Part shown: positions 52,901 to 61,511 of the stretch, piece by piece
Layout: every line of letters starts with the position of its first letter
Numbering within the stretch: the first letter of the stretch is position 1
Source: Rummeliibacillus sp963792445
Lineage (GTDB): Bacteria > Bacillota > Bacilli > Bacillales_A > Planococcaceae
Direction of reading: 5' to 3'
Assembly: GCA_963792445.1 (NCBI GenBank)
Contig: CAWBWO010000002.1
Span: 1-64,000 of the forward strand
Length of the DNA: 64,000 bases
Position numbers and translations under genes: made by a program
The notes under the pieces: model-generated
The model's database searches: none
What the model saw: only the letters and a program-made list of their open reading frames with translations
Told to the model about the DNA's origin: nothing

Positions 52901-53396
52901 AGTATTTGAAGAGTATATGGAAATGTTCGGTAAATTCGGAAATGTTTCTGTTTTAGATACACTTACATTCTTGTATGGTATGAAGCTTGGAGAAGAAATC
53001 GAAGTAGAAATCGAAAAAGGAAAAACATTAATTATTAAATTAGTGTCAATAGGTGAGCCACAGCATGATGGTACGCGTGTCATTTATTTTGAACTAAATG
53101 GACAACCTCGTGAAATTGTCATTCAAGATATGACTGTTGAAGTAGCCGGTGAACGAAAAGCAAAAGCAGATCCATCAAATGCAAATCAAATTGGTGCAAC
53201 TATGCCAGGTACAGTATTAAAAGTGGTTGTATCTTCAGGAAGTCCTGTAAAACGTGGCGAACATTTATTAATTACAGAAGCGATGAAGATGGAAACAACT
53301 GTACAAGCACCAAAAGACGGAATCATCAAAGAAATTTTCGTCAAAGAAGGAGATTCAATCTCAACAGGCGATTTATTAATCGAAATGGAATCTTAA
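49962..53396 (+). CDS. pycA: Pyruvate carboxylase
   Basis: A 1144-residue biotin enzyme that converts pyruvate and bicarbonate to oxaloacetate with ATP, refilling the citric acid cycle. The N-terminal biotin carboxylase domain (KILVANRGEIAIRVFRAC, ATP loop GGGGRGMRVV, EVNPRVQVEHTITE) is followed by the carboxyltransferase domain (LTDTTMRDAHQSLLATR, and AIKDMAGLL with metal ligands in HLHSHDT), the allosteric part, and a C-terminal biotinyl domain with the biotin lysine Lys1109 in EAMKMET. Length matches the family. AGGGGAG precedes the ATG. The gene starts 17 bp after ftsW. Confidence 0.97.
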   Translation: MTINKILVANRGEIAIRVFRACTEMNIHTVAIYSREDSGSYHRYKADEAYLVGDGKKPIDAYLDIEGIIEIAKDAGVDAIHPGYGFLSENLEFAKRCEEEGIIFIGPTSKHLDMFGDKVKAREQAILAGIPVIPGTDGPVESLEEVLAFGEEHQYPLMIKAALGGGGRGMRVVNNAEEAQDAYDRAKSEAKAAFGSDEVYVEKCILHPKHIEVQILGDIEGNLVHLYERDCSIQRRHQKVVEIAPSNSISHELRERICNAAVKLMNNVNYINAGTVEFLVAGDDFYFIEVNPRVQVEHTITEMVTGIDIVHAQINIANGYTLHGDVINIPEQSKIPLFGYAIQSRVTTEDPQNNFMPDTGKLMVYRSSGGFGVRLDAGNGFQGAVISPHYDSLLVKVSTWGNTFNEAASKMGRNLQEFRIRGIKTNIPFLENVVKHPKFIDGQFDTSFIDSTPELFLFKPARDRGTKLLSYIGNVTINGFPGIEKKPKPIHPKPHKPQIERFQTIPAGTKQILDERGPEGLVKWIKEQDDLLLTDTTMRDAHQSLLATRVRSHDMFEIADETARIMNNYFSLEMWGGATFDVAYRFLKEDPWERLLKLREKIPNVMFQMLFRGANAVGYKNYPDNLIREFIQKSADAGIDVFRIFDSLNWIKGMEVAIDGARNAGKIAEAAICYTGDILDDSRAKYTVKYYKDMAKELEAAGAHILAIKDMAGLLKPEAAYRLISELKESTDLPIHLHSHDTSGNGIYLYAKAAEAGVDIVDTALGSMAGLTSQPSSNSLYYALKGSKRQVRANIEGLEKLSYYWEDVRKYYKDFESGMNSPHSEIYVHEMPGGQYSNLQQQAKGVGLGDRWEEVKKMYSRVNLLFGDIVKVTPSSKVVGDMALFMVQNDLDEKSVLERGKVIDFPDSVIELFQGYLGQPYGGFPEELQKVILKDREPISVRPGELLEPTDLIEIRDILFNKYNRPITGHEILASALYPKVFEEYMEMFGKFGNVSVLDTLTFLYGMKLGEEIEVEIEKGKTLIIKLVSIGEPQHDGTRVIYFELNGQPREIVIQDMTVEVAGERKAKADPSNANQIGATMPGTVLKVVVSSGSPVKRGEHLLITEAMKMETTVQAPKDGIIKEIFVKEGDSISTGDLLIEMES

Positions 53397-53426
53397 TTTA
53401 AATGCTGAAGCAGCTCGTTTAGAGGA

Positions 53427-53486
53427 AGATAGCCTAAGAGCGCGACGTCCTGTCGCAACGGCTATCTGACCTACATCCTGTAGGTC
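53427..53486 (+). ncRNA. Bacillaceae-1-like structured RNA
   Basis: A GC-richer segment between pycA and ctaA. AGATAGCC (53427-53434) pairs with GGCTATCT (53460-53467), enclosing hairpin GCGAC-GTCCT-GTCGC (53442-53456); a second hairpin GACCTAC-ATCCT-GTAGGTC (53468-53486) follows directly. Both terminal loops read RTCCT, the hallmark I recall for the Bacillaceae-1 RNA motif, which often lies near rRNA operons. Further stems follow (GAAATGAA/TTCATTTC, 53509-53527) up to the terminator at 53565. Strand is uncertain; function of the motif is unknown. Confidence 0.6.
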
Positions 53487-53564
53487 TCCGACAAGCGCTG
53501 GATGGGCCGAAATGAAAGCTTCATTTCAGCTTTCGACCGAGGCGAAGCGACTCAAGGGGCTGAC

Positions 53565-53600
53565 TATGGGGTATACATCATGTATACCCCATAAATCTTT
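53565..53600 (+). terminator. Terminator after pycA and the structured RNA
   Basis: TATGGGGTATACA (53565-53577) pairs perfectly with TGTATACCCCATA (53581-53593), followed by AATCTTTT. Confidence 0.75.
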
Positions 53601-53620
53601 TAAACTAAAAAATTGTAAAT

Positions 53621-53655
53621 AAAAACACGTCTTTCATTTGAAAGACGTGTTTTTT
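53621..53655. terminator. Terminator of ctaA (bidirectional)
   Basis: AAACACGTCTTTCA and TGAAAGACGTGTTT form a stem with a tiny loop and T-runs on both sides, 8 bases after the ctaA stop. Confidence 0.9.
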
Positions 53656-53662
53656 AGTAGGA

Positions 53663-54574
53663 TTATTTGTCATTGTTGCTTCTTGAAATAAGCATAATCA
53701 TATAACATAGTAGTCCAAACAATAGAGAGATAAATAAAGTGTGTAATAATGCAACAATGAGATTCAAACGAGTTAATACAACGCCCATTCCCGCTATGAC
53801 TTGCATACATACAATTCCAAATGCGATAATCCAACCCCAATATAGAACAAGTTGATTCTTATAATTTTTTACTACATGGATTAGGATAATTAAAATCCAA
53901 ATGAATATCAAAGCTGCAGCTAATCGATGCCCCATTTGAACCCATTCATAAAAGTTGTCTGGTAAACCAATCGTATCATTATGACATAATGGCCAATCAG
54001 GACAAATTAGACTTGAATTAGTATGACGTACGAGTGCACCCGTATAAACTACAAGATAAGAGTAAATCGTTACCCCAATCGTGTGCCATTTTAGTGTACG
54101 ACCGATATGTACATTGTTTGCATTGAACTTCTGATCAATTTCAAAAATAATTAATGTAAGTAATAATACCGCTGCAAAAGAAATGAGAGAGATACCAAAA
54201 TGCAATGCTAAGATGAAGTCACCTTGTCCCCATAACACTTGAGCTGCCCCAATTAGAGCCTGTGCTATTAAAAAGAATAGTGCCAAAAAGGAAAGAAATT
54301 TCACTTCACGTATATGCCCGAGCTTTCTCCAAGACCAAAAGGATAATATGAAGATTAAAATAGAAACCGAGCCAGTCACAACACGATGAGAAAATTCTAT
54401 AAGTACTTCAGTTGTAATGTGTTTTGGTATTAAGGAACCGTTACAATCAGGCCAGTTTCTACCACAGCCCATTCCACTGTCCGTTTTCGTGACGAGTGCC
54501 CCGCCCAATAAAATGAGCACCATTCCAATTGTTGCAGCAACAGCAAACCATTTCATGTATTTACTTTGTTGCAT
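53663..54574 (-). CDS. ctaA: Heme A synthase
   Basis: A 303-residue membrane protein with eight helices that oxidises heme O to heme A for cytochrome aa3/caa3. Conserved His-containing and Cys-containing segments are visible: SGMGCGRNWPDCNG, EFSHRVVTG, ALHFGISL, the second-half pair CPDWPLCHN and MGHRLAAAL, and LHTLF. The start at 54574 (MQQSKYMKWF) is chosen as the first Met with GTAGGTG upstream; the open frame upstream is not protein-like. Divergent from ctaB, which makes its heme O substrate. Confidence 0.94.
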   Translation of the reverse strand: MQQSKYMKWFAVAATIGMVLILLGGALVTKTDSGMGCGRNWPDCNGSLIPKHITTEVLIEFSHRVVTGSVSILIFILSFWSWRKLGHIREVKFLSFLALFFLIAQALIGAAQVLWGQGDFILALHFGISLISFAAVLLLTLIIFEIDQKFNANNVHIGRTLKWHTIGVTIYSYLVVYTGALVRHTNSSLICPDWPLCHNDTIGLPDNFYEWVQMGHRLAAALIFIWILIILIHVVKNYKNQLVLYWGWIIAFGIVCMQVIAGMGVVLTRLNLIVALLHTLFISLLFGLLCYMIMLISRSNNDK

Positions 54575-54897
54575 AATATTTTGACACCTACTTTGAATAT
54601 AGTAATCACTTTTTGTGACACCTGCAATTTTGATAATATCGAAAATATGATAAAAATACAACTTGTAAAAAATATTGAACTTCCAATACATTTGTATTTC
54701 ACAAATTGTTCATAATTTCGTATTATAACCTTCACAATATCCAAGAATAAAATGATTTACTATAAATATGTTGTGTTAAAGCACCGGTCTTCTATATCAT
54801 TCGACATGAATTTTTAGCTTTCATCTAGAAAAAATTCAAGATATTAGTTATAGTAGGGTTAACGGAATATGCTTATCAAATAGAAAGGAAGGGTATA
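54575..54897. promoter_or_regulatory. ctaA-ctaB divergent control region
   Basis: 323 AT-rich bases without a gene. On the minus strand a TATAAT (rc at 54722-54727) may be the ctaA -10 box. TTTGTGAAAT (rc at 54696-54705) resembles the reported ResD-binding sequence TTTGTGAAT, and ctaA is ResD-activated in B. subtilis; the match is short and therefore weak. No clear ctaB promoter was found. Confidence 0.35.
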
Positions 54898-55816
54898 ATG
54901 TCTAATAGTCGGGTAATGGCTACCAGTAGAAAAAGTGAACCGGGTATCAACTTCTTTTGTAAAAGCTTTCCTTGCACTTATTAAAATTGGAATCGTTAAT
55001 TCGAATTTAGTAACCGCTTTTACAGGCCTTTGGTTAGCTTTTCAATTTACAGACAGACACTTTTTGCAGGAATTAGATTTAATGTTCTATACCTTGCTGG
55101 GTTCAGCTCTCATTATTGCTGGATCTTCCGCGATGAATAATTATATCGATCAAGATATTGATCCTGTGATGGCGCGAACAAAGTCAAGACCAACAGTTAC
55201 TGGTAGATTTACGCCAAGATTTGTAATGACTGTAGCACTCATCCTTTTATTTGTGGGTGAATTTTTGTTATTTTTGGCATCATTTGCTGCCGGTGTGTGG
55301 GGACTAGCAGGTATTTTAAGCTATGTAGTCTTATATTCAATGTGGTCAAAAAGAAGATATGTTAGTAATACTATTGTAGGAAGTATATCAGGTGCAATTC
55401 CGCCGGTCATAGGGTGGGCTGCTGTTGAACCTTCATTAAGCTTTGGTGCATTTGCTCTATTTTGTATTATGTTTGCATGGCAACCTCCGCATTTCTATGC
55501 ACTTGCGATGAAGCGTACTGAAGAATATCGAGTAGCAAATATACCAATGTTACCGGTTATAAAAGGTTTTGAAAGAACAAAAAAATCTATCCTATTTTGG
55601 GTTGTACTATTATTTCCGCTTCCGTTTTTATTATCAAAGCTTGGAATCGGATTTATCATTCTTGCCACTACGTTGAACCTTGGTTGGTTCATACTTGCAA
55701 TAACAGGATTTAAAGCCAAAGACGATTTAAAATGGGCTAACAAAATGTTTATATATTCATTAAACTATATGACTATTTTATTTGTTTCCATGATCATTTT
55801 CTCAATCTTTAGCTAA
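54898..55816 (+). pseudogene. ctaB: Protoheme IX farnesyltransferase (heme O synthase), N-terminal frameshift
   Basis: The main frame from a GTG at 54935 encodes a UbiA-type prenyltransferase with about nine helices, including NNYIDQDIDPVMARTKSRP (the DxxxD prenyl-diphosphate site) and WAAVEP / WQPPHFYALA. But the best ribosome site, AAAGGAAGG, precedes an ATG at 54898 in another frame, which encodes MSNSRVMATSRKSEP. One extra G in CCGGG (about 54941-54943) would join them into a single protein of about 305 residues. If the break is real, the GTG start without a ribosome site could still give a near-complete enzyme. Confidence 0.85.
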
Positions 55817-55909
55817 CTTTGGAGTTCTTTCTGTTAAAGAATTCATATAAATCAACCATAGTCCTGGTTACACATGAAATACAACAAAGAAAGAGGGGTT
55901 AATTAAGCT

Positions 55910-56995
55910 ATGATGAAAGGGCTTAAAAAGTGGCGTCTATACGCTTTGCTAACAGCACTTATTGTTTTTCTTTCTGGTTGTGGTAAGGATTATTTATCAA
56001 CTTTATCTCCAGCAGGTGAAGTCGGTAAAGAACAACACAATCTAATGCTATTATCAACTGCGATTATGACGTTAGTTATCGTGGTAGTATTAGTAATTTA
56101 TGTACTTGCAATTATCAAATTCCGACGCAAAAGAGTTGGAGAAAATGTTATACCTAAGCAAGTAGAAGGTAGTACTACTTTAGAAGTTATTTGGACTGCT
56201 GTTCCAATTATTTTACTTCTAATCTTAGCTGTACCAACAGTTGCTCTTACTTATAAACTCGCTGATACGAAAGCGATGGATGCTAAAGACGCTAATGGTC
56301 ATGCAAAAGCAGTTACTGTAAATGTAACGGCAAAATTATATTGGTGGCAATTTGAATATCCTAACGAAGGAATTGTTACCGCACAAGAACTAGTTGTTCC
56401 AACAGGTGAGAAAGTTTACTTCAACCTAAAATCTGGAGATGTAAAACACTCATTCTGGATTCCTACTATCGGCGGTAAAATGGATACTAACGTTGAAAAT
56501 ATCAACAAATTTTATCTAACTTTCGATAAAGAATCAAAAGATCTTGAAACTGGAGTATTCTACGGTAAGTGTGCTGAGCTTTGTGGTCCTTCACATGCTT
56601 TAATGGACTTTAAAGTTAGAACTTTAAGTAGAGCTGATTTTGATACTTGGGTTAAAGAGATGAAAGCTTCTGATAAACAAGTAGCTACAGGGGATCTTGA
56701 AAAACAAGGGGAAGCAATCTTTAAAACTAGCTGTATCTCATGTCACGCAACATCTGGTGTAGGTACAGGTACTGGTATTGCTCCTAACTTAGCTACATTC
56801 GGTGATCGTCATCGTGTTGCTGGTGTGTTAGATCATAACACTGAAAATATTAAAAAATGGATTAACGATCCACAATCTGTAAAACCAGGCAATACAATGC
56901 CTCAACCTGAAAAAATTAATAACGGTAAAAAATTCACAGATCAAGAGCTTGATGCTTTAGCTGCTTATTTAATGGGCTTATCTGTAGAAAAATAA
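55910..56995 (+). CDS. ctaC: Cytochrome c oxidase subunit II with fused cytochrome c domain
   Basis: A 361-residue subunit of caa3-type oxidase. The lipobox is LSGC (FLSGCGKDY). Two membrane helices follow, then a cupredoxin domain with CuA ligands in FYGKCAELCGPSHALMDF and the HSFWIPTIGG histidine. The C-terminal ~95 residues are a class I cytochrome c with heme motif CISCH and a distal methionine in NTMPQPE. GAGGGG lies upstream of the ATG pair at 55910. It is the first oxidase gene of ctaCDEF. Confidence 0.96.
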   Translation: MMKGLKKWRLYALLTALIVFLSGCGKDYLSTLSPAGEVGKEQHNLMLLSTAIMTLVIVVVLVIYVLAIIKFRRKRVGENVIPKQVEGSTTLEVIWTAVPIILLLILAVPTVALTYKLADTKAMDAKDANGHAKAVTVNVTAKLYWWQFEYPNEGIVTAQELVVPTGEKVYFNLKSGDVKHSFWIPTIGGKMDTNVENINKFYLTFDKESKDLETGVFYGKCAELCGPSHALMDFKVRTLSRADFDTWVKEMKASDKQVATGDLEKQGEAIFKTSCISCHATSGVGTGTGIAPNLATFGDRHRVAGVLDHNTENIKKWINDPQSVKPGNTMPQPEKINNGKKFTDQELDALAAYLMGLSVEK

Positions 56996-57036
56996 TGTAG
57001 AATTTTATTTGAATCATTCTGAAGGAGGTTAAAGTT

Positions 57037-58908
57037 GTGAGCTCAACTGCAAAGAAAAAGGGCTTCGGCGGCACTATCTGGGACTACTTGACAACAGTAG
57101 ACCATAAAAAAATCGCCATTCTTTACCTTATAGCCGGTACACTTTTCTTCGTTATCGGTGGTATTGAAGCAATGCTCATTCGTATTCAACTTGCAAAACC
57201 TAATAATGATTTTGTAAGTGCGGGACTTTTTAATGAAATTATTACTATGCACGGGACAACAATGATTTTCCTTGCTGCTATGCCATTGTTGTTTGCATTT
57301 ATGAATGCTGTTGTACCATTACAAATTGGAGCACGTGACGTTGCATTCCCATTCCTAAACTCATTAGGTTTTTGGCTGTTCTTCTTTGGGGGACTTTTCT
57401 TAAACCTTTCATGGTTCCTAGGTGGAGCTCCTGATGCTGGTTGGACTTCTTATGCATCATTATCATTAGCTTCTCCAGGTCATGGTATTGACTTTTATAC
57501 AATCGGTTTACAAATTTCTGGGGCAGGTACGTTGATTTCAGGGATTAACTTCCTTGTAACAATCATTAATATGCGTGCTCCTGGTATGACGTTTATGCGT
57601 ATGCCTTTATTTACTTGGACAACTTTTGTTGCAAGTGCTTTAATCTTGTTCGCATTCCCTCCACTTACAATTGGAATATTCTTTATGATTTTTGATCGTC
57701 TGTTTGGAGCGAACTTCTTTGATCATACTATGGGTGGTAACACAATCATCTGGGAACACTTATTCTGGATTTTCGGTCACCCTGAAGTATATATTCTTAT
57801 ACTTCCTGCATTCGGTATTTTCTCTGAAATATTTGCAACATTCTCTCGTAAACGCTTATTTGGTTATTCATCAATGGTATTTGCGACAATCTTAATCGGT
57901 TTCCTTGGTTTCATGGTATGGGCTCACCATATGTTTACTGTTGGTCTAGGAGCAACTGCTAATGCTATTTTCGCTGTTGCAACAATGGCAATTGCTGTAC
58001 CAACTGGTATGAAAATCTTTAACTGGTTATGTACGATGTGGGGCGGTTCAATTAAAGTAACGACTCCAATGCTTTACGCACTTGGATTTATCCCATCATT
58101 CGTAGCAGGTGGGGTAACAGGGGTTATGCAAGCAGCAGCACCTCTTGATTATCAATTACATGACTCTTACTTTATCGTAGCTCACTTCCACTACGTTATC
58201 GTTGGTGGTGTTGTATTAGCCTTACTAGCAGGAGCAACTTTCTATTGGCCTTTAATGTTCAATAGAATGTTAAATGAAACTCTAGGTAAAGTTACTTTTG
58301 TATTCTTCTTTGTTGGTTTCCATTGTACATTCTTTATACAACATTTCTTAGGTTTAATGGGTATGCCTCGTCGTGTATTCACTTACCTACCAAATCAAGG
58401 TTTGGATACATTTAACTTAATTTCAACAGTTGGCGCATTTTTAATGGCAATTGGTGTAATAACTTTAATTATTAACGTGATTATCACAACTGCTAAAGCA
58501 AAACCATGTGGCCGTGACCCATGGGGCGATGGACGTACTCTTGAATGGGCAATTCCACAACCAGTACCATATTATAATTTCAAACAAACTCCACTTGTTC
58601 GTGGTTTAGATACTTATTGGATTGAAAAAATGGAAGGAAATAAAGAAGGGATGTCATATGCTGAACCTATTTCAGATATTCACATGCCTAATAATTCATT
58701 CACTCCATTTGTAATGGTAGTTGGAATATTTATCGCAGGTTTCGGTGCATTATATCATCCAGATGCTGATAAACCATGGTCTTTAGCAGTATTAATCATT
58801 GGATTAGCAATACTTGTTCTAGCGATGGCATATCGTTCATTAAAAGATGATTTAGGTTACCATATCCATAAAGAAGAATTAATGAATGAAAAAGGGGGTA
58901 ACGAATAA
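57037..58908 (+). CDS. ctaD: Cytochrome c oxidase subunit I
   Basis: A 623-residue catalytic subunit with heme a, heme a3 and CuB. Ligands are seen in MHGTTMIF (heme a), FGHPEVYILILPAFG (CuB His and cross-linked Tyr), WAHHMFTVG (CuB His pair) and VAHFHYVIVGG (heme a3 and heme a). Length is that of Bacillus CtaD. The start is GTG at 57037, with GAAGGAGG about 8 bases upstream. The stop overlaps the ctaE start by one base. Confidence 0.97.
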   Translation: MSSTAKKKGFGGTIWDYLTTVDHKKIAILYLIAGTLFFVIGGIEAMLIRIQLAKPNNDFVSAGLFNEIITMHGTTMIFLAAMPLLFAFMNAVVPLQIGARDVAFPFLNSLGFWLFFFGGLFLNLSWFLGGAPDAGWTSYASLSLASPGHGIDFYTIGLQISGAGTLISGINFLVTIINMRAPGMTFMRMPLFTWTTFVASALILFAFPPLTIGIFFMIFDRLFGANFFDHTMGGNTIIWEHLFWIFGHPEVYILILPAFGIFSEIFATFSRKRLFGYSSMVFATILIGFLGFMVWAHHMFTVGLGATANAIFAVATMAIAVPTGMKIFNWLCTMWGGSIKVTTPMLYALGFIPSFVAGGVTGVMQAAAPLDYQLHDSYFIVAHFHYVIVGGVVLALLAGATFYWPLMFNRMLNETLGKVTFVFFFVGFHCTFFIQHFLGLMGMPRRVFTYLPNQGLDTFNLISTVGAFLMAIGVITLIINVIITTAKAKPCGRDPWGDGRTLEWAIPQPVPYYNFKQTPLVRGLDTYWIEKMEGNKEGMSYAEPISDIHMPNNSFTPFVMVVGIFIAGFGALYHPDADKPWSLAVLIIGLAILVLAMAYRSLKDDLGYHIHKEELMNEKGGNE

Positions 58909-59534
58909 TGGATTTGAAAACTAAATTTACCCCGCAATCTTGGCCAGAACATCCAGAACAATCAACTGTTGAAGGGAAAAATAAATTCCTAGGTTTTTGG
59001 ATTTACCTTGGTAGTGATGCGGTTCTATTTGCAACATTATTTGCTACCTATCTAGCTCTAAAAGACAAAGGCCCAAGTGGTATGGAGTTTTCTTCTCATA
59101 GCTTATTTGAATTACCACTAGCATTCATTATGACAATGTTACTGTTAACTTCTTCTTTAACAAGTGTGTATGCAATGTATCATATGAGAAACTACAATTT
59201 CAAAGCAATGCAAGCTTGGTTAGCTATCACAGTGCTTTTAGGTCTTGCATTCTTAGGATTTGAAATTTACGAGTTTAACCATTATGTACACTTAGGATTT
59301 ACATTTTCACAAAGTGCTTTCGGATCTGCCTTCTATACTTTAGTAGGAACTCACGGATTGCACGTTGTTATTGGTTTAGGTTGGTTTATCCTGTTAATGC
59401 TTCGTAATTCAAAACGTGGATTGAACCTTTACAATGCTCCTAAGTTTTTCATTGCATCATTATATTGGCACTTTATTGATGTAGTTTGGGTATTCATCTT
59501 CACAGTAGTATACTTGATGGGAGTGATGAAATAA
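58908..59534 (+). CDS. ctaE: Cytochrome c oxidase subunit III
   Basis: A 208-residue protein with five helices, supporting stability and oxygen delivery of the oxidase. Typical segments are FLGFWIYLGSDAVLFATLFATYLAL, LVGTHGLHVVIG and YWHFIDVVWVFIFTVVYLMG. It overlaps ctaD and ctaF by one base each (TAATG), showing a tightly coupled operon. Paralogous to QoxC in this window. Confidence 0.96.
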   Translation: MDLKTKFTPQSWPEHPEQSTVEGKNKFLGFWIYLGSDAVLFATLFATYLALKDKGPSGMEFSSHSLFELPLAFIMTMLLLTSSLTSVYAMYHMRNYNFKAMQAWLAITVLLGLAFLGFEIYEFNHYVHLGFTFSQSAFGSAFYTLVGTHGLHVVIGLGWFILLMLRNSKRGLNLYNAPKFFIASLYWHFIDVVWVFIFTVVYLMGVMK

Positions 59535-59866
59535 TGGCACATGACGAACATGTAGAAGCTAGAAGCGAGGCTGTATACAAACAATCTCGTCGTCACGCTG
59601 CTCAAGAGATGCGCAACCAAGTAACTGTTTTTGCGATTATGATTTTCTTGACATTTATCGCATTTGCTGCAGTTCATGCTGGTTTTTCACTATATCTAGT
59701 GGTACCATTAATTTTATTATTCGCTGGTGTTCAAGTTGCACTTCAATTGTATTACTTCATGCACTTAAGCGCTAAAGGTACAGGATTAATTCAGTTCTTT
59801 ATGTACTCAGCGGTGATCGTTGCATTCACCATGATTCTAACTTTTATCACAATCATTTGGTGGTAA
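59534..59866 (+). CDS. ctaF: Cytochrome c oxidase subunit IV
   Basis: A 110-residue protein with a hydrophilic N-terminus of about 28 residues and three membrane helices (VFAIMIFLTFIAFAAVHAGF, LVVPLILLFAGVQVALQLYYFMHL, IVAFTMILTFITII). The start at 59534 overlaps the ctaE stop. It is the last gene of the ctaCDEF unit before a terminator. Homologous to QoxD. Confidence 0.92.
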   Translation: MAHDEHVEARSEAVYKQSRRHAAQEMRNQVTVFAIMIFLTFIAFAAVHAGFSLYLVVPLILLFAGVQVALQLYYFMHLSAKGTGLIQFFMYSAVIVAFTMILTFITIIWW

Positions 59867-59876
59867 TAAAATAAAG

Positions 59877-59912
59877 AAGACTCGAGTCTATTGATATAGA
59901 CTCGGGTTTTTT
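59877..59912 (+). terminator. Terminator after ctaF
   Basis: GACTCGAGTCTAT pairs with ATAGACTCGGGTT around TGAT, followed by TTTT. Confidence 0.85.
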
Positions 59913-60054
59913 GTTTTTGTTCCACATATTTATAGTTATTTTTGATAATTTTCGCTATAACCAATTTAAGAAGAAATTGTCAAGATTCGTTCATTGCTAT
60001 TTTTGATGTAAGCACTTTATAATGAAGTTATTGAATGAAAAGGAGCGAATTTCG

Positions 60055-60986
60055 ATGCCTTTGAGTATTTTTGGATTTCGAGCACTGTGGAGCCCAACAT
60101 TAATTGGAGTGTTGTTGTTTTTTACAGTGTTATATTTTTTAGTGACAATTAAATGGAGAAAAGATTTTAAATATAGTGAGCCTTTAAAAAAAGGAGAAGC
60201 AATTTCGTTTGTATTTGCGATGATTATGTTATATATCATAATTGGTTCGCCAGTCGATTTAATGTCACATATAATATTTACAATGCATATGGTTCAAATG
60301 GCTTTCTTACTGCTATTTATTCCTATTTTCTTTATGATTGGTATTCCAAATTGGCTATGGAAAAGTATGATTAATTTACCGTATGTCAAACCGGTGTTTC
60401 ACTTTTTGACAAAACCAATCATTGCTATTTTCGTGTTCGTCTTTTTATTCTCTTTTTACCACTTACCTTTAGTGTTCGATTTTATTAAATTAGATGCAAC
60501 ATTACATGGTATTTATACTTTTGTACTTTTTATGTCAGCATTATTTATGTATTGGCCATTACTAAATACAGTTGAGGGAGAACCTGTTATGAAGGATTTA
60601 ATAAGTTCTTCTATATTATTGCAAATGCTGTCTTAATTACACCTGCATGTGCATTAATCATCTTCTCATCAACTGCATTTTATGCAACTTATACTGATGG
60701 TGAAACATGGATGAAAGCGATGGAACTTTGTGTACCAACATCTACTTTACAAGGATTATCATTATCTGGACCAGAATTATTTACAAACATGTCACCAGTG
60801 GAAGACCAACAATTAGGTGGCGTCATCATGAAAATTTTACAAGAGATTATTTTCGCATGTATTCTTGGTAAAGTATTTATTACTTGGTATAAAAATGATC
60901 AAAAAAATGCAGATCAGATGACAGAAGAGGCATTAAAAGAAAGAAAGCGTTTATATGCCAATCAATATCATGAAAATTTAGATTAG
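60055..60986 (+). pseudogene. ctaG: Cytochrome c oxidase assembly factor CtaG, interrupted by a frameshift
   Basis: The first frame starts MPLSIFGFRALWSP at 60055, with AAAGGAGC 9 bases upstream, and gives about 180 normal residues with several helices, including HMVQMAFLLLFIPIFFMIG. It stops at 60636. A second frame continues NKFFYIIANAVLITPACALIIF and runs to 60986. One A missing in TTTAATAAG (60599-60602; expected TTTAAATAAG) explains the break. The restored length, about 310 residues, is normal for CtaG (caa3_CtaG family), needed for CuB insertion in caa3 oxidase. Probably a sequence error. Confidence 0.88.
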
Positions 60987-61004
60987 ATTGTTAGGGGTTA
61001 AAAA

Positions 61005-61469
61005 ATGAGCTTACCTATTTTACCAACGATTAGTACCTCATTTATCCTACTTAGTGCAATACTTATTGCAATAGGTTGGGGACTAATTAAACAAAGAAAA
61101 ATTGAAGCACATAAGAAAACAATGACTGCTGCAGGAATTTCAGCATTGTTATTCTTCATCATCTATGTGTCAAGAACTGTGTTTATCGGGAATACGGCTT
61201 TTGGTGGACCAGAAAACTTAAAAATATTTTATACGGTATTCTTAGTGTTCCATATTATCTTGGCAACTACTGGTGCAATTTTCGGTTTGATCTCGATAAT
61301 TACAGGATATACAAATAAATTAGATCGCCACCGGAAAATTGGCCCGGTAACAAGTATTGTATGGTTCTTTGTTGCCATAACAGGCGTTGCAGTATATTTA
61401 TTACTATATGTATTCTACAGTGGAGGTCCAACAACCTCTGTAATTAAAGCTATTTTGAATAATCATTAA
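61005..61469 (+). CDS. DUF420 membrane protein (YozB/CtaM-like oxidase assembly factor)
   Basis: A 154-residue protein with four helices. The start LPILPTISTSFILLSAILIAIGW, the conserved RKIEAHKKTM loop and the LDRHRKIGPVTSIVWFFVAITGV segment with its histidines are typical of DUF420. In Staphylococcus aureus the homologue CtaM is needed for maturation of the qox oxidase (recalled knowledge). It lies 18 bp after ctaG. Here both caa3 and aa3 oxidases could be clients. Confidence 0.87.
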   Translation: MSLPILPTISTSFILLSAILIAIGWGLIKQRKIEAHKKTMTAAGISALLFFIIYVSRTVFIGNTAFGGPENLKIFYTVFLVFHIILATTGAIFGLISIITGYTNKLDRHRKIGPVTSIVWFFVAITGVAVYLLLYVFYSGGPTTSVIKAILNNH

Positions 61470-61472
61470 TAT

Positions 61473-61511
61473 AAAAGGGACTAATTTCGAATTAGAAATT
61501 AGTCCTTTTTA
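61473..61511. terminator. Bidirectional terminator
   Basis: AAAAGGGACTAATTTC pairs with GAAATTAGTCCTTTT around GAATTA, between convergent genes. Confidence 0.9.

Noticed and set aside
53401..53600. CRISPR array or tRNA in the GC-richer segment
   Set aside because: No regularly spaced repeats and no cloverleaf; the hairpins fit a structured RNA or repeat instead.
54696..54705. ResD site as a firm regulatory call for ctaA
   Set aside because: A ten-base match in AT-rich DNA is too weak; mentioned only as a hint.
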